Shown in pieces: positions 24,586-36,394 of a stretch of 64,000 nucleotides of DNA. Origin of the DNA: Larix kaempferi. Taxonomy: Eukaryota; Streptophyta; Pinopsida; Pinales; Pinaceae. Position numbers and translations under genes: made by a program. Under the pieces are notes generated by a model, which worked only from the letters and a program-made list of their open reading frames with translations, had not been told where the DNA came from and did not search any database. Numbering within the stretch: the first letter of the stretch is position 1; each line of letters begins with the position of its first letter. The stretch lies in assembly GCA_027924585.1 (NCBI GenBank), contig BSBM01001445.1:62001-126000 (forward strand), read 5' to 3'.

Positions 24586-26144
24586 TCAAAGTTTCGGCCA
24601 GTAGAAATGTTTCTGCAACACTGCCACTGTCTTTTCGACGCCAAAGTGTCCTGCCACCCGACTGTAGTGAGCTTCCCAAATCAGCTTCGCGCGCTCGCTT
24701 GATGGAACGCAGAGATGGCCCAGACGACACAACAACCCGTCCTGAAGATGGAAATTAGCAACCACTGAGTTGGTGCCCAACATTTGATAGGTGGCGGAGA
24801 AGTCAGGGTCTGTCTCGTAGAGGTGGGGCCATCCGGAGGTCTCATGGCCACAAGAGTCTAGCACTGTGGTAAGTGCCGCGACTGGAGGTCGAATGAGGCA
24901 GTCAGCAACTCGGTTGGTACTCCCTGTTTTATATTTGATGTTTAGGTGGAACTGCTGTAAATATGTTGACCACTTCTGATGGCGGTCATTCTGCAACTTT
25001 CCTTGGGTCTGCATGAACTGTAGTGGCTTGTGATCAGTGTGGATGACTGTCTCCTTCCCAAGAATGTAATGTCTCCACTGGCGGCAGGCTTGTACAATGG
25101 AGTACATTTCTTTGTCGTAGGTAGGGTACTTGCGGACAGCATCTGAGAGTGTCTCACTATGATATGCCATGGGGTGGTCGTGTTGAGTGAGAACGGCGCC
25201 CACAGCATAATCTGAAGCATCTGTCTCGATCTCAAAGGGATGTTGCAGGTTCGGTAATGAGAGTACCGGCGATGAGCACAAACGCTTCTTCAAGTCATCG
25301 AAGGCTTGTTGTTGGGACAGGCCCCACACAAATTTTGCCTTACCACCACCCCTGGTCCCTTGGCTGAGGGCCCATGCGATATGAGAGAATCCCAGCACAA
25401 ATCGACGATAGAAATTGGCGAGGCCCAAGAAGCTCCGAAGTTCAGTGAGTGTGGTTGGGGCTGGCCAGTCATGGATGACCTGGATCTTGGCTGGATCCAC
25501 ATGCACACCATGTCGATCAACGATGTAGCCTAAGTAATGGACCCTGTCCATACCGAAGGAGCATTTTTCCAAGTTTGCATATAGTTTGTGCTTCCGCAGG
25601 GTGTGCAAAACCTGCTGAATATGCTGCAAGTGTTCCTCCCAAGTCTTGTTGTAGATGAGGATGTCATCCAGATACACCACTACAAAATTGTTGGTGAAAG
25701 GTCACAGGATATCGTCCATCATCCTCATAAAAGTTGCTGGAGCATTTGTCAAACCAAAAGGCATGACCAGCCATTCAAAAAGACCTTCTTTTGACTTGAA
25801 GGCAGTCTTCCATACATCTGTCTGTTCTATTGGGACCTGGTGGTATCCAGACTTCAGATCAATCTTACTGAAGTATTTGGCCCCCGTGAGCTGATCAAGG
25901 AGGTCGTCGATTCGGGGAATCGGGTACCGGTTGCGGACTGTGATTTTATTCAAGGCCCAGTAATCAATGCAAAGTCACCAGGTCTCATCTTTCTTCTGCA
26001 CCAGCACGATTGAGCTCCCACAAGGTGATGAACTGGGACGGATGTGCCCTTTGTGGAGCAATTCTTGGATCTACCTCTTGATCTCCTCATTTTCCAACAG
26101 AGAACGGCGATAGACTGGCCCATTGGGTAGCAGTGCGCCTAGGG
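24586..26144 (-). pseudogene. pol: reverse transcriptase and RNase H of the 5.8-kb gypsy element
   Basis: RT words in order: KKDETW, then [33 protein letters not shown] (first Asp), [16 protein letters not shown] and VYLDDILIY (YLDD box, at 25680). RNase H has EIETDASDYAVGAVL, YDKEMYSIV and HTDHKPLQF, ending RVADCLIRPP. Three stops are visible: about 26070, about 25978 and 25699. A zinc domain for integrase begins at the end (HYSRVAGHFGVEKT). It would copy the element RNA in the particle. Confidence 0.9.
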
Positions 26145-26909
26145 TCAAATCGATGGGATGCTTGATAGAGGTACCCCGGTCAGAGAGGAGAAGATATCTG
26201 AGTATCCTTCCACCACCTTATCCACTTGCTTCTGTTGTGTGGATAGATCGGTCATGGAGGCCTGGGATGTGGCTGCGATCTTTCTTTCACTCTGAGAGCG
26301 AATCACCAAGAAGACAAATTTCCCGGTCTGAGAGATGACCTTCCTGCATTGCTTAGCAGAGATCAAGGAAATAGCACTCGGAGGGACTGCCTCGGGTATC
26401 CTGTACAATTTCCTGTTCAAAGAAATAATAACACTACGAGGCCTAGACTCATATACAGCATGACGTTTCCATAAATAAGGTTGGCCCAAAAGAACATCTG
26501 AAACTTCGAGAGGAGCAACATCACACAATACCTCGTCCTTGAAGGGCTTGATGCTGTATGGCAATCGGCACTGTTGGCTGACGCAGAGATCGCTTCCCTT
26601 GCAGAGCCATCCAATGGTGTAGGGTTGTGGGTGCAGGGTTGTCGGCAGGGCCAGGCACTTGACGACCTCTGCTGAGATGAGATTCTTCTGGCTACCGCTA
26701 TCAACGAAGAAGTGCAGCGGGGTGCCTTTTACCCACATCTGTGAATGGAAGAGGCGTTCTCCTTCTTCTGGCTCGTCTGGTTCATCGGGCTGGAGCTTGG
26801 TGGTAGCAATGGTGGCACTGGGTTCCGCGTCAATGATCCGTCTTCCCCTTTCTGGTTCGGACTCAGAGTCAGAACCCGCATCTGATTCAGATGCTTTCAC
26901 TTCGGCCAC
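26145..26909 (-). pseudogene. pol: aspartic protease region of the 5.8-kb gypsy element
   Basis: An open stretch of 254 codons downstream of the zinc-knuckle remnant. After an acidic linker (SDSESEPERG, then DEPDEPEEGE) comes the active-site word FVDSGSQKNLIS, followed by VSDVLLGQPYLW of the second half of the fold. The frame continues into the RT leader. The domain looks intact, but it is separated from gag and RT by stops. Confidence 0.85.
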
Positions 26910-27128
26910 CAGCGACTGCTTTGAGCAGCAATCAGCAGTGTTATGCCAAGGGCTCTTATGGAAGTCGTACCACTTCCCGGTATCTTTCTTTGTTTTTCCG
27001 GTGTCCTTCTTTGCTTGCGGCTTGGAATGGTTATCCTGATACTATCCATCTTTGCTCTGTCATTTATTCTATGGGTTGGGGCTGCCCTTTCCTGTCTTTT
27101 GCTGTGAAGGGTTCCCAGGCCCAAATTG

Positions 27129-27920
27129 TCACGTCTTTTGTTTGAGCTTCTGCTCGATTTTGACGGCATATCGGTAGGCCGCGCCCAAGGAAGAGATGTC
27201 TAGAAATTCCATTTCGGTCTGGATGTATCTATGCAAACCACCGCGATACTTGAGCACCAGATGTCGCTCTGAATCTTTGATACCCAGCTTGGTGCGCAAG
27301 GTATGGAAGATATTTGTGAACTCTGGCACTGCTTGGTCTCTTTCTTGTCGCAGTGTGGTCCATTTGGTATACAAGTCCTCATAACTTCCAACAGGGTAGT
27401 ATTGTTCCTTAATAGCATCCCTGAAGGATTCCCAGGTGGCCGTGACTAAAAATAATGAGGCTTCTTCTGTGTCCTTTTGCTCGCAGAATGTTTCCCACCA
27501 ATCTTTGACATGGGGAACGGCTTTGAGGAGCGCAAAAGTAATCTTTTCTTTATTCGAAAAGTTATGGACAGAAAAATACCCTTCTAGTAGATTCAGCCAC
27601 TTATCTACAGCATCCGCATCTATTTGTCCTTCAAATATAGGGATATCAAATTTGATTTGTACCTTGAAGGGGGCGGCGCCTCCGCTCGAGGAAGATGCGT
27701 CGCTTGTTGGTAGTCGCCGAAGGATTTGCACGAAATTATCCATCATCTCGTTCCTCTGCTGCGTGAGGGCTTCCTCAAGCAACATTTTGATAGGATCTCC
27801 TGTCCCATCATCTTTCTTTTCTCCTGCCATGAGAGGTCGCTTGGGCGTGCGAGAGCTTTTGTCCTCAAGAGAAACAAGCTCGAGACCCAATTCTTTGTAC
27901 CCTGACCTCGTTGGGGACAT
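27129..27920 (-). CDS. gag: Gag (capsid) of the 5.8-kb gypsy element
   Basis: 263 residues, open throughout. After a charged N-terminus comes the retrotransposon capsid fold: FDIPIFEGQIDADAVDKWLN, then WESFRDAIKEQYYPVGS and ERHLVLKYRGGLHRYIQTEM. It forms the particle and binds RNA. The first in-frame ATG gives this start, 23 bases after the primer site. The stop at 27129 is probably a mutation, because the frame continues towards a zinc-knuckle remnant near 26950-26980 (FHKSPWHNTADC, whose first Cys is now Tyr). Confidence 0.9.
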   Translation of the reverse strand: MSPTRSGYKELGLELVSLEDKSSRTPKRPLMAGEKKDDGTGDPIKMLLEEALTQQRNEMMDNFVQILRRLPTSDASSSSGGAAPFKVQIKFDIPIFEGQIDADAVDKWLNLLEGYFSVHNFSNKEKITFALLKAVPHVKDWWETFCEQKDTEEASLFLVTATWESFRDAIKEQYYPVGSYEDLYTKWTTLRQERDQAVPEFTNIFHTLRTKLGIKDSERHLVLKYRGGLHRYIQTEMEFLDISSLGAAYRYAVKIEQKLKQKT

Positions 27921-27942
27921 GCATTAAGACGACAAGGAGCAG

Positions 27943-27957
27943 ACCGCTCTGATACCA
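27943..27957 (-). promoter_or_regulatory. primer binding site, initiator-Met tRNA
   Basis: On the - strand TGGTATCAGAGCGGT follows the 5' LTR with one spacer base. It is complementary to the 3' end of plant initiator-Met tRNA, the usual primer for these elements. Confidence 0.95.
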
Positions 27958-27958
27958 C

Positions 27959-28582
27959 TGATCCGGATTTTATGAGCAGAACGAAATGAATACAGATTAT
28001 TATCAGATGCTTAACACAAAATAACAGAGATACAGTAAAACCGGTTTTCTATTCAATAAGGAAATAAATCAGAACTGTAAAATGCAGCGGAAAACAAGCT
28101 TGCTGGAATGGTGGCGGCTTATCTCTGAGAAGAGATGTGACGGCTGCGCTCATTTCGCAAGAAGATGGTTACAATGAGGCTCTCAAGGCCTTTTACAATA
28201 AACAGGAATGTCAAAAACCCTAGACATCCAAAAACCTAACCCTAGGAGATGAAGCGCCAAAAGTCATGTGGGCCCCGTTTGGGTAAGTTAGTACATCGAC
28301 TTCCCGGGGTCGTAACTTTTGCATACGATCTCCGTTTGGGGCGCTCGGTAGCCCGTTGGAAAGGTCTATCCGAGATTTACAACTTTCAATTGGGTCCAAA
28401 TGCATGCCAGAGGCAACCATTTGGCCCCCCGAATTGCCAAAAAAGGTCGTTTAGGGCCTCAAAACGGCCCCGAAAGTTCAGGACCCGAAAAAACTGCTAA
28501 AAATAGTACAATACCAAAATTGCCATAAAACCGTTTTGAGCCAGTTGGACCGGTGGGTGGCCACCAATATCCACCTGGATCA
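27959..28582 (-). repeat. 5' LTR of the 5.8-kb gypsy element
   Basis: 624 bp, same ends as the 3' LTR. It contains a block at about 28387-28420 (with GGGTCCAAATGCATGCC) that is replaced by a shorter, unrelated one in the 3' LTR. Confidence 0.95.
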
Positions 28583-28587
28583 GCATG
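28583..28587. repeat. target duplication GCATG, right copy
   Basis: Matches 22753-22757. It fixes the outer ends of the gypsy insertion exactly. Confidence 0.9.
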
Positions 28588-31327
28588 ATCCTTTACTGTG
28601 TACTCCATGGTGCGAAGTTCTTGTAACTTCTCTTCAATCTGCTTCGAAAGAGCGAGTGCTTCCTTCTACATGGGCTGTAACTTCGCTGAAGTGTCAGCCT
28701 CATTTTCTCTCAACACTTTCAACTCCTTCTACAACTCCCTGGTCTCTGCGAACTTCTATCCTCTACCTTGGCGGCAAAGTATTCATAGCCGTGTTCACAT
28801 AGTCAAACTCTTTTTTTCGATGTTGCAGCTCATCTTGTATCTTATGCAACTCAGAATCTTCCTGTAGTGTAGCCCATACTCTAGTGGCTTCGTTGAGCAA
28901 GTCTGACATCTCGCCACTTCTGCTGAAATGTTTTCTTCTGATATCCTCAATTCTTCACTTTTGGCTTCTTTGTCTTCCAGCGGAGTGTCAGCTTGCTGCT
29001 GAGATTCTAGAGTAGCAATCTTCTCTTTATACACAATCTACATATCCACCATCTATGCATTAATATTGTCCACTGCGGCACCAATCTTAAGTATTGTGGC
29101 TTCTACCTCAGGTTCCTCTTCGCACTTAGGTATCTTTGCACAGACTGCCACGACTGTTTCTTTGAGTCTACGATGTTTCTTTTGAACACTGAGTAGCTCT
29201 TTGCTCTTCTCCACGGATTCACCCTTCAGCTCCTTGTATTTGTCTTCTAGTTGTAGATCTTGGTTATGAGAGACAATGTCTCTATATCTTATCTCTTCCA
29301 CAACATGCAGGTGCAAATTGTGTAACTCTTCTAAGGGAAACATGTCGACATTAATATCCAAGTGCGCCAATCGCTTTGTACCTTCAGCTAGTTCATCATT
29401 TGGGAAGATGACATTCATTGGTTCAATCTTGACTAAGTGAGGTCGCATCGGAAAGGTAGGCATCTTTCTCTTCCTTTGGATTGACTCGCCTAACTTGCCT
29501 TCAGAATCTGACTCACTCACCAAGTCATATTGAACTTGTTCTATCTTCGCGACCATGCTCTTTAGCTCTTTGAAGTTCTGAATTAGGTTCGCTTGGACTT
29601 CTTCACTTTTAGCTTCTTTCAGAGAGAGCAAATCTTCCAAGTGCTCACCGACTCACACTGCGATGCTTTCATAGTCATCGGTGCATAACTATGCTTCTCC
29701 TAGTGGTTTAGTTGCTTTGTGCTTCTTCCTTTTCCATTTTTTCGGCACTGCGCTTTCAGGGTCTTTCCTCTTCTCTCCTGATTTCCCTTCACCGGTGTCT
29801 TGCTGAGCTCCTTCCTAGCTTGTCTCTTTATCTTGCACGTTGTTCGTTTCTTCTTCGTTCTATGGATCTCCAGCTTCACTTTTCTCTAATGTGGTGTTGA
29901 TCATTACTGGTGAGTCATCCTTCCACTCCGGCGGCCATGATTCCATAATCAACTCCCTCTTCGTTGCATTTAAATGGTACAATCCCTCAAACCATGGTGG
30001 GTTCTGCTTCTCATCTCTTGGCTGAATGTATATAAATTGGAGGTCGGCTTTGAATGTTACCCTGCGGATATGCACAACTGTCATCTCCTTTGTAATGCAC
30101 GGAGTGCGCTGAATCACGTCGCACAGCTTCCCATAGTAGGTAAACATTTGTTCATTATTTACCCGTTGTCTTTATGGCCTTGCATTTTCCCACATGTTTT
30201 CAAACCTATTCCCTCGACAATCTCCTATAATAATTGAGACGTTATGTTGGTAAAGTGGCTCTCTCCAGCCCACAAATGCGATCAGCACCAACAACCAAAT
30301 ACAGTGGAAAGGGATTCCACTTTACTGAGTCTTGTAGAAATCATCCAAGAACTCGTTCAACAAATAACTAGACCAATTGTATAGATTGCCATCCTTAGCC
30401 TTCACAACTAAGGATACTGCAGCGGCCGACACCTCTATCGGTCTGCACTTCCTTAAAAAATTTCCTGCCAACAGTTGGACTATGAAGCACGTAGCTTGGT
30501 CCTTAATCCCAGCTGTGCTATACCCACGGCTTCCCTTTTGCAGCTCGAACTCTTCCTTCATTCACGTCACGAGCTCTTTATCCTTGGTTTTTCCCATGAA
30601 ATCCATTGCGGGATCAGCACCTCGCTTGCTGAGATGCGTGATCCGGTAGATGAGGTCAGTGTTTATGTCAACCTTGCAGTCTAACCACAAGTATCCTCGG
30701 TGCGTGCACGACAATCAAGTGTGCACCATTGTAGTGAGCTTAGCACTTTGGTCAAAATGCAGGATGCGAAGAATATTGAGTAACCCAGATGGCACTAGTT
30801 TTGTATGCCATTCATGTGCCTGAAGAGATGGTGTCTTCGTGCGCTCATCAACCCGTCGACACATGTACTGGTCGGGCTGAAACTAGGGATACTTCAGCAC
30901 CTGAGGGTCCTTCCCCTCTAGCAAATCGTGATCTGAAAACTTGCAATCTGGGATCCTTCCAAGCAGATTCTCCAGGATGCCCACATGGCTTGAGATTGGT
31001 GGTAGTGGAATCTCGTACTGGGAATTCTTCACAAGCTGAATAGGTGTTGCTTCAGATCTTCGTGGAGGAATGTACTAATGCGTAGATCGACCTATTGCAA
31101 GGTAGTTCCTGTGGTGGTTTCCTTGGCATTCCCCCTGCCTTCAGCTTCTCTGGTTCTCTGGTCGGCTGCTTATCCTTTCACTTCATTTCTACTGTGTGGT
31201 ATGGTGAGCTTCATGATGTAGTACCTCTTTCTGGAACGGCCTTCTTTACGGGTGTTTTCATGAATCCCTCAAACCCCGACTGGTTGAAGTCTCTCAAAAT
31301 CTCATCTAAGGTTGACTACTTAGACAT
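28588..31327 (-). pseudogene. ORF3 of element A: long extra protein with coiled coils, unknown function
   Basis: A frame of roughly 900 codons with few stops lies downstream of integrase. It may start at an ATG at 31327, where the fourth codon is a stop, and it shows one early frameshift. Much of the region from 30561 to 28795 is in a single frame. The middle part (30561-29860) has a compact, conserved-looking section with the words FIVQLLAGNFLRKCRPIEV and WSSYLLNEFLDDFY. The second half (29640-28588) is Glu/Lys-rich, with heptad-like runs typical of coiled coils. The position is that of env-like ORFs in some plant elements, but I see no membrane segment or signal peptide. I do not recognise the family. 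Confidence 0.6.
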
Positions 31328-31430
31328 TCACTTGCACATCACTCGGTGTACTCTTGTTGGTAAAAACTTAGAATTTACAGGCAGTAAAAATCAAAAATTG
31401 TGGTAAATATGATAAGTATGAGCTTAGTTC

Positions 31431-31438
31431 TATTTATA
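31431..31438 (-). promoter_or_regulatory. TATA box upstream of ORF3
   Basis: On the - strand TATAAATA lies about 100 bases before the ORF3 ATG and about 450 bases after the integrase stop. It fits a pol II core promoter. The spacing suggests that ORF3 could have its own transcript. Confidence 0.5.
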
Positions 31439-31891
31439 GGAACAGCTGGCCTGAGACACGCCCAAAAATGGCTAACTAGGCATTAAATTCCATGTCTGTT
31501 GGCCAAATCCCCCAAGTATCTTGGTACTTTCCTTCATTGAATGCGTTCGAAACAACTAAGCTGGCCTTAAATGTGAAAGCAGCCAGTTGCGAAAACACTG
31601 TATAATGTATACTTTTTGACCCAAAAAGCTGTAACGGCTAGTTTTCCTTGGACTGCGCTCTTGGCTTAGACAAAATCCACATAGCTAACTGCATATTTAT
31701 TCCTTTCCATGCTGATCTTCGCATCTGCGCTTCCTGCTTGTACTTCGCATCTCACCTTGCAACATATACTTCGCAGCATATGCTTTTGTTTCATAAATTG
31801 CACTTTTTTCCAAAACTGTGTACAGATTCTGCTCAATTTTTAGTGTCCAATTTCAACTGTACTTGACACTTAAAAATTTTCTCCTTATTGA
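31439..31891 (-). other. spacer between integrase and ORF3 of element A
   Basis: About 450 bases without a long frame, holding a C-rich stretch near 31450-31520. It may act as promoter-proximal DNA for ORF3. No other signal was seen. Confidence 0.4.
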
Positions 31892-33145
31892 TCAATTGAT
31901 ACCTAGAGGAGTAGGACTATCCCTATAGGTATTTATTCTACTTCCATTAATGAGTCCTGGTAGGTTTTCTCCTAGTAAGGTAGCTAGTTGAATTGCGCCA
32001 CCATTAGTAACATGTTTGACAACATATGGTCCTAACCAGTGCATTTTAATTTTTCCAAGAAATTTCATGAACTTACTATCATATAGGAGGACAAGGTCCC
32101 CTACCTGGAAGAATTTGTACTTGATATGTGTATCATGCCATGCTTTTTCTCTGTCTTTCTACACTTGTTGGTGAAATACTGCAATGAAGCGATCTTCTTC
32201 CAGCCCAACTAAGTTTAGTAGCCTTTCTCCCATTGTCTCATCATCAGCCATGTTTATGAATGCTGCAATCCTCAAGCTCGGGACTATGTATTCCATTGGC
32301 ATAATAGGTTCCTATCCATATGCTAATATGAAAGGTGTGTAACCTATCAACTTCTTGCAAGTTGTCATATATGCCCATAATACCGCTGGTATTCGCAGAT
32401 ACCAATCATCCATGTTCGCATTGCATGCCTTGGTCAGTGCATTTTCCAACACTTTGTTAAAATATTCAATAGTGCAATTAGCTTGTGGATGATATGGTGT
32501 GCTCTTCTGATGGTAGATCTGAAATTATTCGGTCAAAGCTTCAATGGTACTGTTCAAGAAATGAGTTCCCTGATCGCTCATTAGGATTCTCGGACATCCA
32601 AACCTTGTCAATATGTTCTCAAAGATGAACTGCACGGCAGTAACTACGGTGCAATCCTTCAGTGGTTTTGCCTCTGCCCATCTGGTTAGATAATTTGTAG
32701 CTATGATAATATATCTCGAACCAGTTCGCTTTCCTGGTGGGTTAATAGGTCCCACAAAATCAATATCCCACTTATCAAATGCTTTCAAGGTCAATTGTGG
32801 CATCAATGGCATCTCATCTCTATGAGATGGCTTCCCTATCCTTTGGCAGACATTGCAATTTCGGAAATATTCCTTTGAATCCTTGTGTAATGTAGGCCAC
32901 CATAGTCCTACTCTTAAAAAAAATTGCGCAGTATCTCTTCCTACGTAGTGGCTTCCAGATACCCCTAAATGTGCTTCAGCAAGTATCATCGGTTTCTCAC
33001 GTTCTAGTACACATCTGCGCAGTACTTCATCTAGTCCTAGCTTGTATAATGCTCCTACAATTATAGTGAAATCAACTGATTTTACAACCAATTTTTTCTT
33101 TTGCTACGTAGTAAAATCTGTAGGTGCTAGTACTGTAGTCGAGAA
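31892..33145 (-). pseudogene. pol: integrase of element A
   Basis: The zinc domain is complete: the His words are in [14 protein letters not shown] and the Cys pair in [12 protein letters not shown]. In the core the first catalytic Asp is Asn ([16 protein letters not shown]), the second Asp is kept ([11 protein letters not shown]), and the Glu is kept ([13 protein letters not shown]). The C-terminal part includes LLYDSKFMKFLGK and MHWLGPYVVKHV, and the frame ends at 31892-31894. It shares its frame with RT, broken by about four stops. The Asn change would abolish strand transfer. Confidence 0.9.
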
Positions 33146-34850
33146 TTATATGATATCCTTGTAGTAGTCATCTGCTATAGGAATAGAAAACAACTGTGCA
33201 TCTGGTAGACTATCTTCCAAGTTACTTGGTTCTTCACCTGACTCGATTATGGAGAGGTTGTCAGGTCCTGAATTCAATCTTCCTGTCTTAACAATGATTT
33301 CAAAATCATACTCCTGAAAGAGTAATATCCATCTACATATTCTTCCCCCTAACACTGGTTTATTGACCAGGTAGTTCAAAGTTGAGTGGTCAGTAAACGT
33401 ACAGAAATGCGAACCTATCAAATAGTGTATGAACTTATGCAATGCGTACACCATAGCTAAGCCTTCTCTTTCTTTCGTGGTATAGTTCTTTTCTGCTGAA
33501 GATAGATTCCTGCTTGAAAATGCGATGGGATGGTCGATGCATCCCTCACCTGGTTGAGATAGCACAATGCCCAGTGCTATGTATGAAGCATCTACATGTA
33601 CATGGAAAGGTTTACTCCAGTCTGGGAAAACTAGAATCGGCGCAGCAACCATTCTCTCTTTCAATGTATCCAATCCTTTCTGACAGTCTTCATTCCAAGT
33701 GCACTTCGCTTCTTTCTTCAGTAATTTCTCCATAGGCGCAGTGATCTGTGCATAACATTTGATGAAATTTCTATAGTAGCCCTTGTGTCCCAATGTAGTA
33801 CGCAACTTTGTTACTAAATTAGGTGCTGGTAGGTTCACTATGACGGCGATCTTCACTGGATCAACCATCAGTCCATGTTTACATACAATGTGGCCCAATA
33901 GTGTACCATAGGGAACACAGAAAATACTCTTCTCCGGGTTCAGGGAGATCTGATTTTTTCTACACTTCGCTAACATCATTCTTAAGTTCGCATAATGGTT
34001 CTTCAGTAAACCAAATATTGTCCAATCATCAAAATACACTTGTAAGAATTTGTGGATAAAATATTTAAATTCAATAACAACTACTCTGGAAAAGATGGCA
34101 GGTGCATTTTTCAAACCAAAGAGCATAATTGTGTACTGAAATGATCCCCATTCAAGAGAAAAGGTGGTCTTGTGTCTATCCTCTGTAGCAATTTTGATCT
34201 GATGATATCCAAAAAATCCATCAGTGAAGGAGTATGCTTCATTTCCTCCAAGATTATCTAGCACTTCGTCTGTGAATGGAGTAGGAAATGGGTCATGCAA
34301 CGAGGCGTCATTTAACTTCCTGAGATCTACACGGATCCTAAACTCACCTTTATCTTTATTATCCTGGATAACCATGGGACTTATCCATTCTAATTCTTCT
34401 ACTGGCTCAATAATTCCTTGATCAAACATCTTATCATGCTCCGCCTTTACTCTTTCTTTGTATCTGGGATTCATTCTGTAGGGTCTTTGCTTGATAGGAT
34501 TCACATCTTGCTTGAGAGGTATTTTCATAACTCCCAAGTCACCTAAAATTCCTTTCATTTCAGAGAACTTGGTAGGAAATAGGTCTAGATATTCGCATAG
34601 TAGGTCTGCTATATGTTCCATTGTTTCTTCATCCCAATAATCCCCAATAGAAGTGAACTTCGGTTCTTCACTGGTACTAATATTGACTTTTCGGGTTTTT
34701 ACAGGATTACTCAGATCTGGAATATCCAAATCAGGTCCTTGTACTTTGCGCTTTCCTTCAAACTTAGGTATGTTTACATCACACGTATCTTCATCTTCGT
34801 CTTCATCTAATGCGATGTTGTAACATTCCAGGGCATGTTCGAACTGTATT
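33146..34850 (-). pseudogene. pol: reverse transcriptase and RNase H of element A
   Basis: A 527-codon open stretch (34729-33146) is the longest frame in the window. It has the pre-RT word EYLDLFPTKFSEMKGILGDL, then IRVDLRKLNDASLHDPFPTP, the first Asp in YSFTDGFFGYHQIKI, LFGLKNAPAIFSRV and the YFDD box in LQVYFDDWTIFG. RNase H follows, with HVHVDASYIALGIVLSQPGE and TDHSTLNYLVNKP. No stop interrupts the RT itself, so this core is well preserved for an element with two later insertions. Confidence 0.9.
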
Positions 34851-34859
34851 ACCTAATCA

Positions 34860-35500
34860 GGTTGTTCATACACAGGTAACAGTGCATCATCGAATACCTT
34901 TTTTGTTTGATTATCAGCAAAGCCTCATGAATACTTGGACAATCATCCTCAAAACTGAAAGTCGCTTGGAAGTTACTTGTAAGAGTGGACCATTATATTG
35001 TTCCTCTACAAAGTTTTGTTTCTGTGTACCAATTCTTTGGAATTTTCCCCAATGTGTGCACAAACAGATGAACCCACTCTTCTTGCGGTCTATGTATACA
35101 TGGTTTCAAACAAATCTCTATTTGATCTCTAGGATCAGTCTGTCCATTATATTTTACTTGCACAATCTCAGTTTGTTCTATAAATCCGATCTCCATCGTG
35201 TGCTTACATTATTCCCATGTTTTTAGATTTTACTTATGCACAGACGACCATCTAGCAGGTGTAGCGCGTAGTGTTGTATCTAACACTGCTAACTTATGTT
35301 CATTTGATACTGACACAAGATATTCTTGAAGAAATGTGTGGACATTACTTAATCCATCATAAGTAGGGATTGGGCTTACCTTTGTTCCAATCCAACGCAA
35401 TGACTTAGTGAGCTTCGCACATCGCCTTGCTGATACTTCATGCATTGCCTTGCCAATTATCCAATCCTATGTCTGAATCTGATATGCAAGAGCTATCACA
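34860..35500 (-). pseudogene. capsid-like segment between protease and RT of element A
   Basis: A - strand frame at 35445-34993 with one internal stop. The words ARRCAKLTKSLRWIGTKVSP, YDGLSNVHTFLQEYL and WVHLFVHTLGKIPKNWYTE have the helical pattern and Trp spacing of retrotransposon capsid domains. It sits after the protease-like segment and before RT, whereas capsid normally comes first in gag. A shift leads to the RT frame at about 34860. It could also be an unrelated helical linker domain. Confidence 0.55.
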
Positions 35501-35532
35501 TCTCCATCTCAATGTCCCATCATCAGTAGGAT

Positions 35533-35537
35533 TGATG
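35533..35537. repeat. target duplication TGATG, left copy
   Basis: Identical to 42283-42287. It marks the left end of the copia insertion in element A. Confidence 0.9.
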
Positions 35538-36143
35538 TGTTAAATTTTCAGAATTTACTTCAATCTGATCTAGGATCTTAACTGAGAGAACAACATGTAC
35601 AGCATATCTACAGCATATCAATCATGGAGACAATAATGCAAGCACACAAGAGACACAAAGATTTACTTGGGGAAAACCATAAAGGTGAAAAACCCCAATA
35701 ACTTCCTCAGAGATAGATAGAGCAATGATACAACCAACCAAGAGAGATAGCCATAACCTAGCAGCAGATCCTCCTCCTCCATAAGTGCGCCACTCCTCCT
35801 TGAGTGCATGTGTGAGAAGTGAGTGAGCAAATAGAGTGCCTCCCGCACTCTATTTATACTTGACTTGACTTGCCTTTTTACCTAACTCATGTAGGCTCGA
35901 ACTTAACCACATAACATAATGCTGACTGGGCCGACCCCCAATAGGGTGGTCTAATAACCCTTTGACCCACATGACTTATACCGGGCCGACCCCAAACAAG
36001 GTGGTCTAATAACCCATCAAGTATAAGTTACGACACTTACAATATAAATAACGACACTTCCCTATAGAGGAATAATACCATCTCTATAGGAATACAATAT
36101 ACATATATATGAAATACATTCTGAAGTTACATATACATCAACA
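35538..36143 (-). repeat. 3' LTR of the copia element
   Basis: 606 bp. On the - strand it has a TATA box TATAAATA at 35851-35858 with a purine-rich leader after it. Seven differences from the 5' LTR. Confidence 0.95.
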
Positions 36144-36153
36144 CTCCCTCTTA
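36144..36153 (-). promoter_or_regulatory. polypurine tract of the copia element
   Basis: On the - strand TAAGAGGGAG stands directly before the 3' LTR. Confidence 0.85.
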
Positions 36154-36394
36154 ACTAGGAAGGTATTTCTCAGCACAGTTCTTCTATCACAAGTCATCTT
36201 CTCTGGATCATCGTCATCGATGCATCGTCATCATCATCACTGTTTCTGCTATCTCAATCAATCTCTGAATCTACTCGTCATAAGAAGTTCTACAGAGCCA
36301 GTCCTTTTTCATACTGGATGTAGGCCCACCACCTGCAGGTCTTCATCATCACTGGCCATACTGTGGAATCCTCGGGACTTATTACGTGCGTCAC

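Larger units (their letters stand above)
22758..28582 (-). mobile_element. nearly complete chromodomain gypsy retrotransposon (5825 bp)
   Basis: LTRs at 22758-23359 and 27959-28582, a primer site for initiator-Met tRNA, a polypurine tract, and gag-protease-RT-RNase H-integrase in order on the - strand. It sits in ORF3 of element A with a GCATG target duplication. I count 11 substitutions over about 580 alignable LTR bases (about 1.9%) plus one replaced block, so it is fairly young. A handful of in-frame stops inactivate this copy. Confidence 0.95.

Noticed and set aside
28588-31327. Envelope protein for ORF3
   Set aside because: The position fits, but no signal peptide, membrane segment or cleavage pattern is visible.
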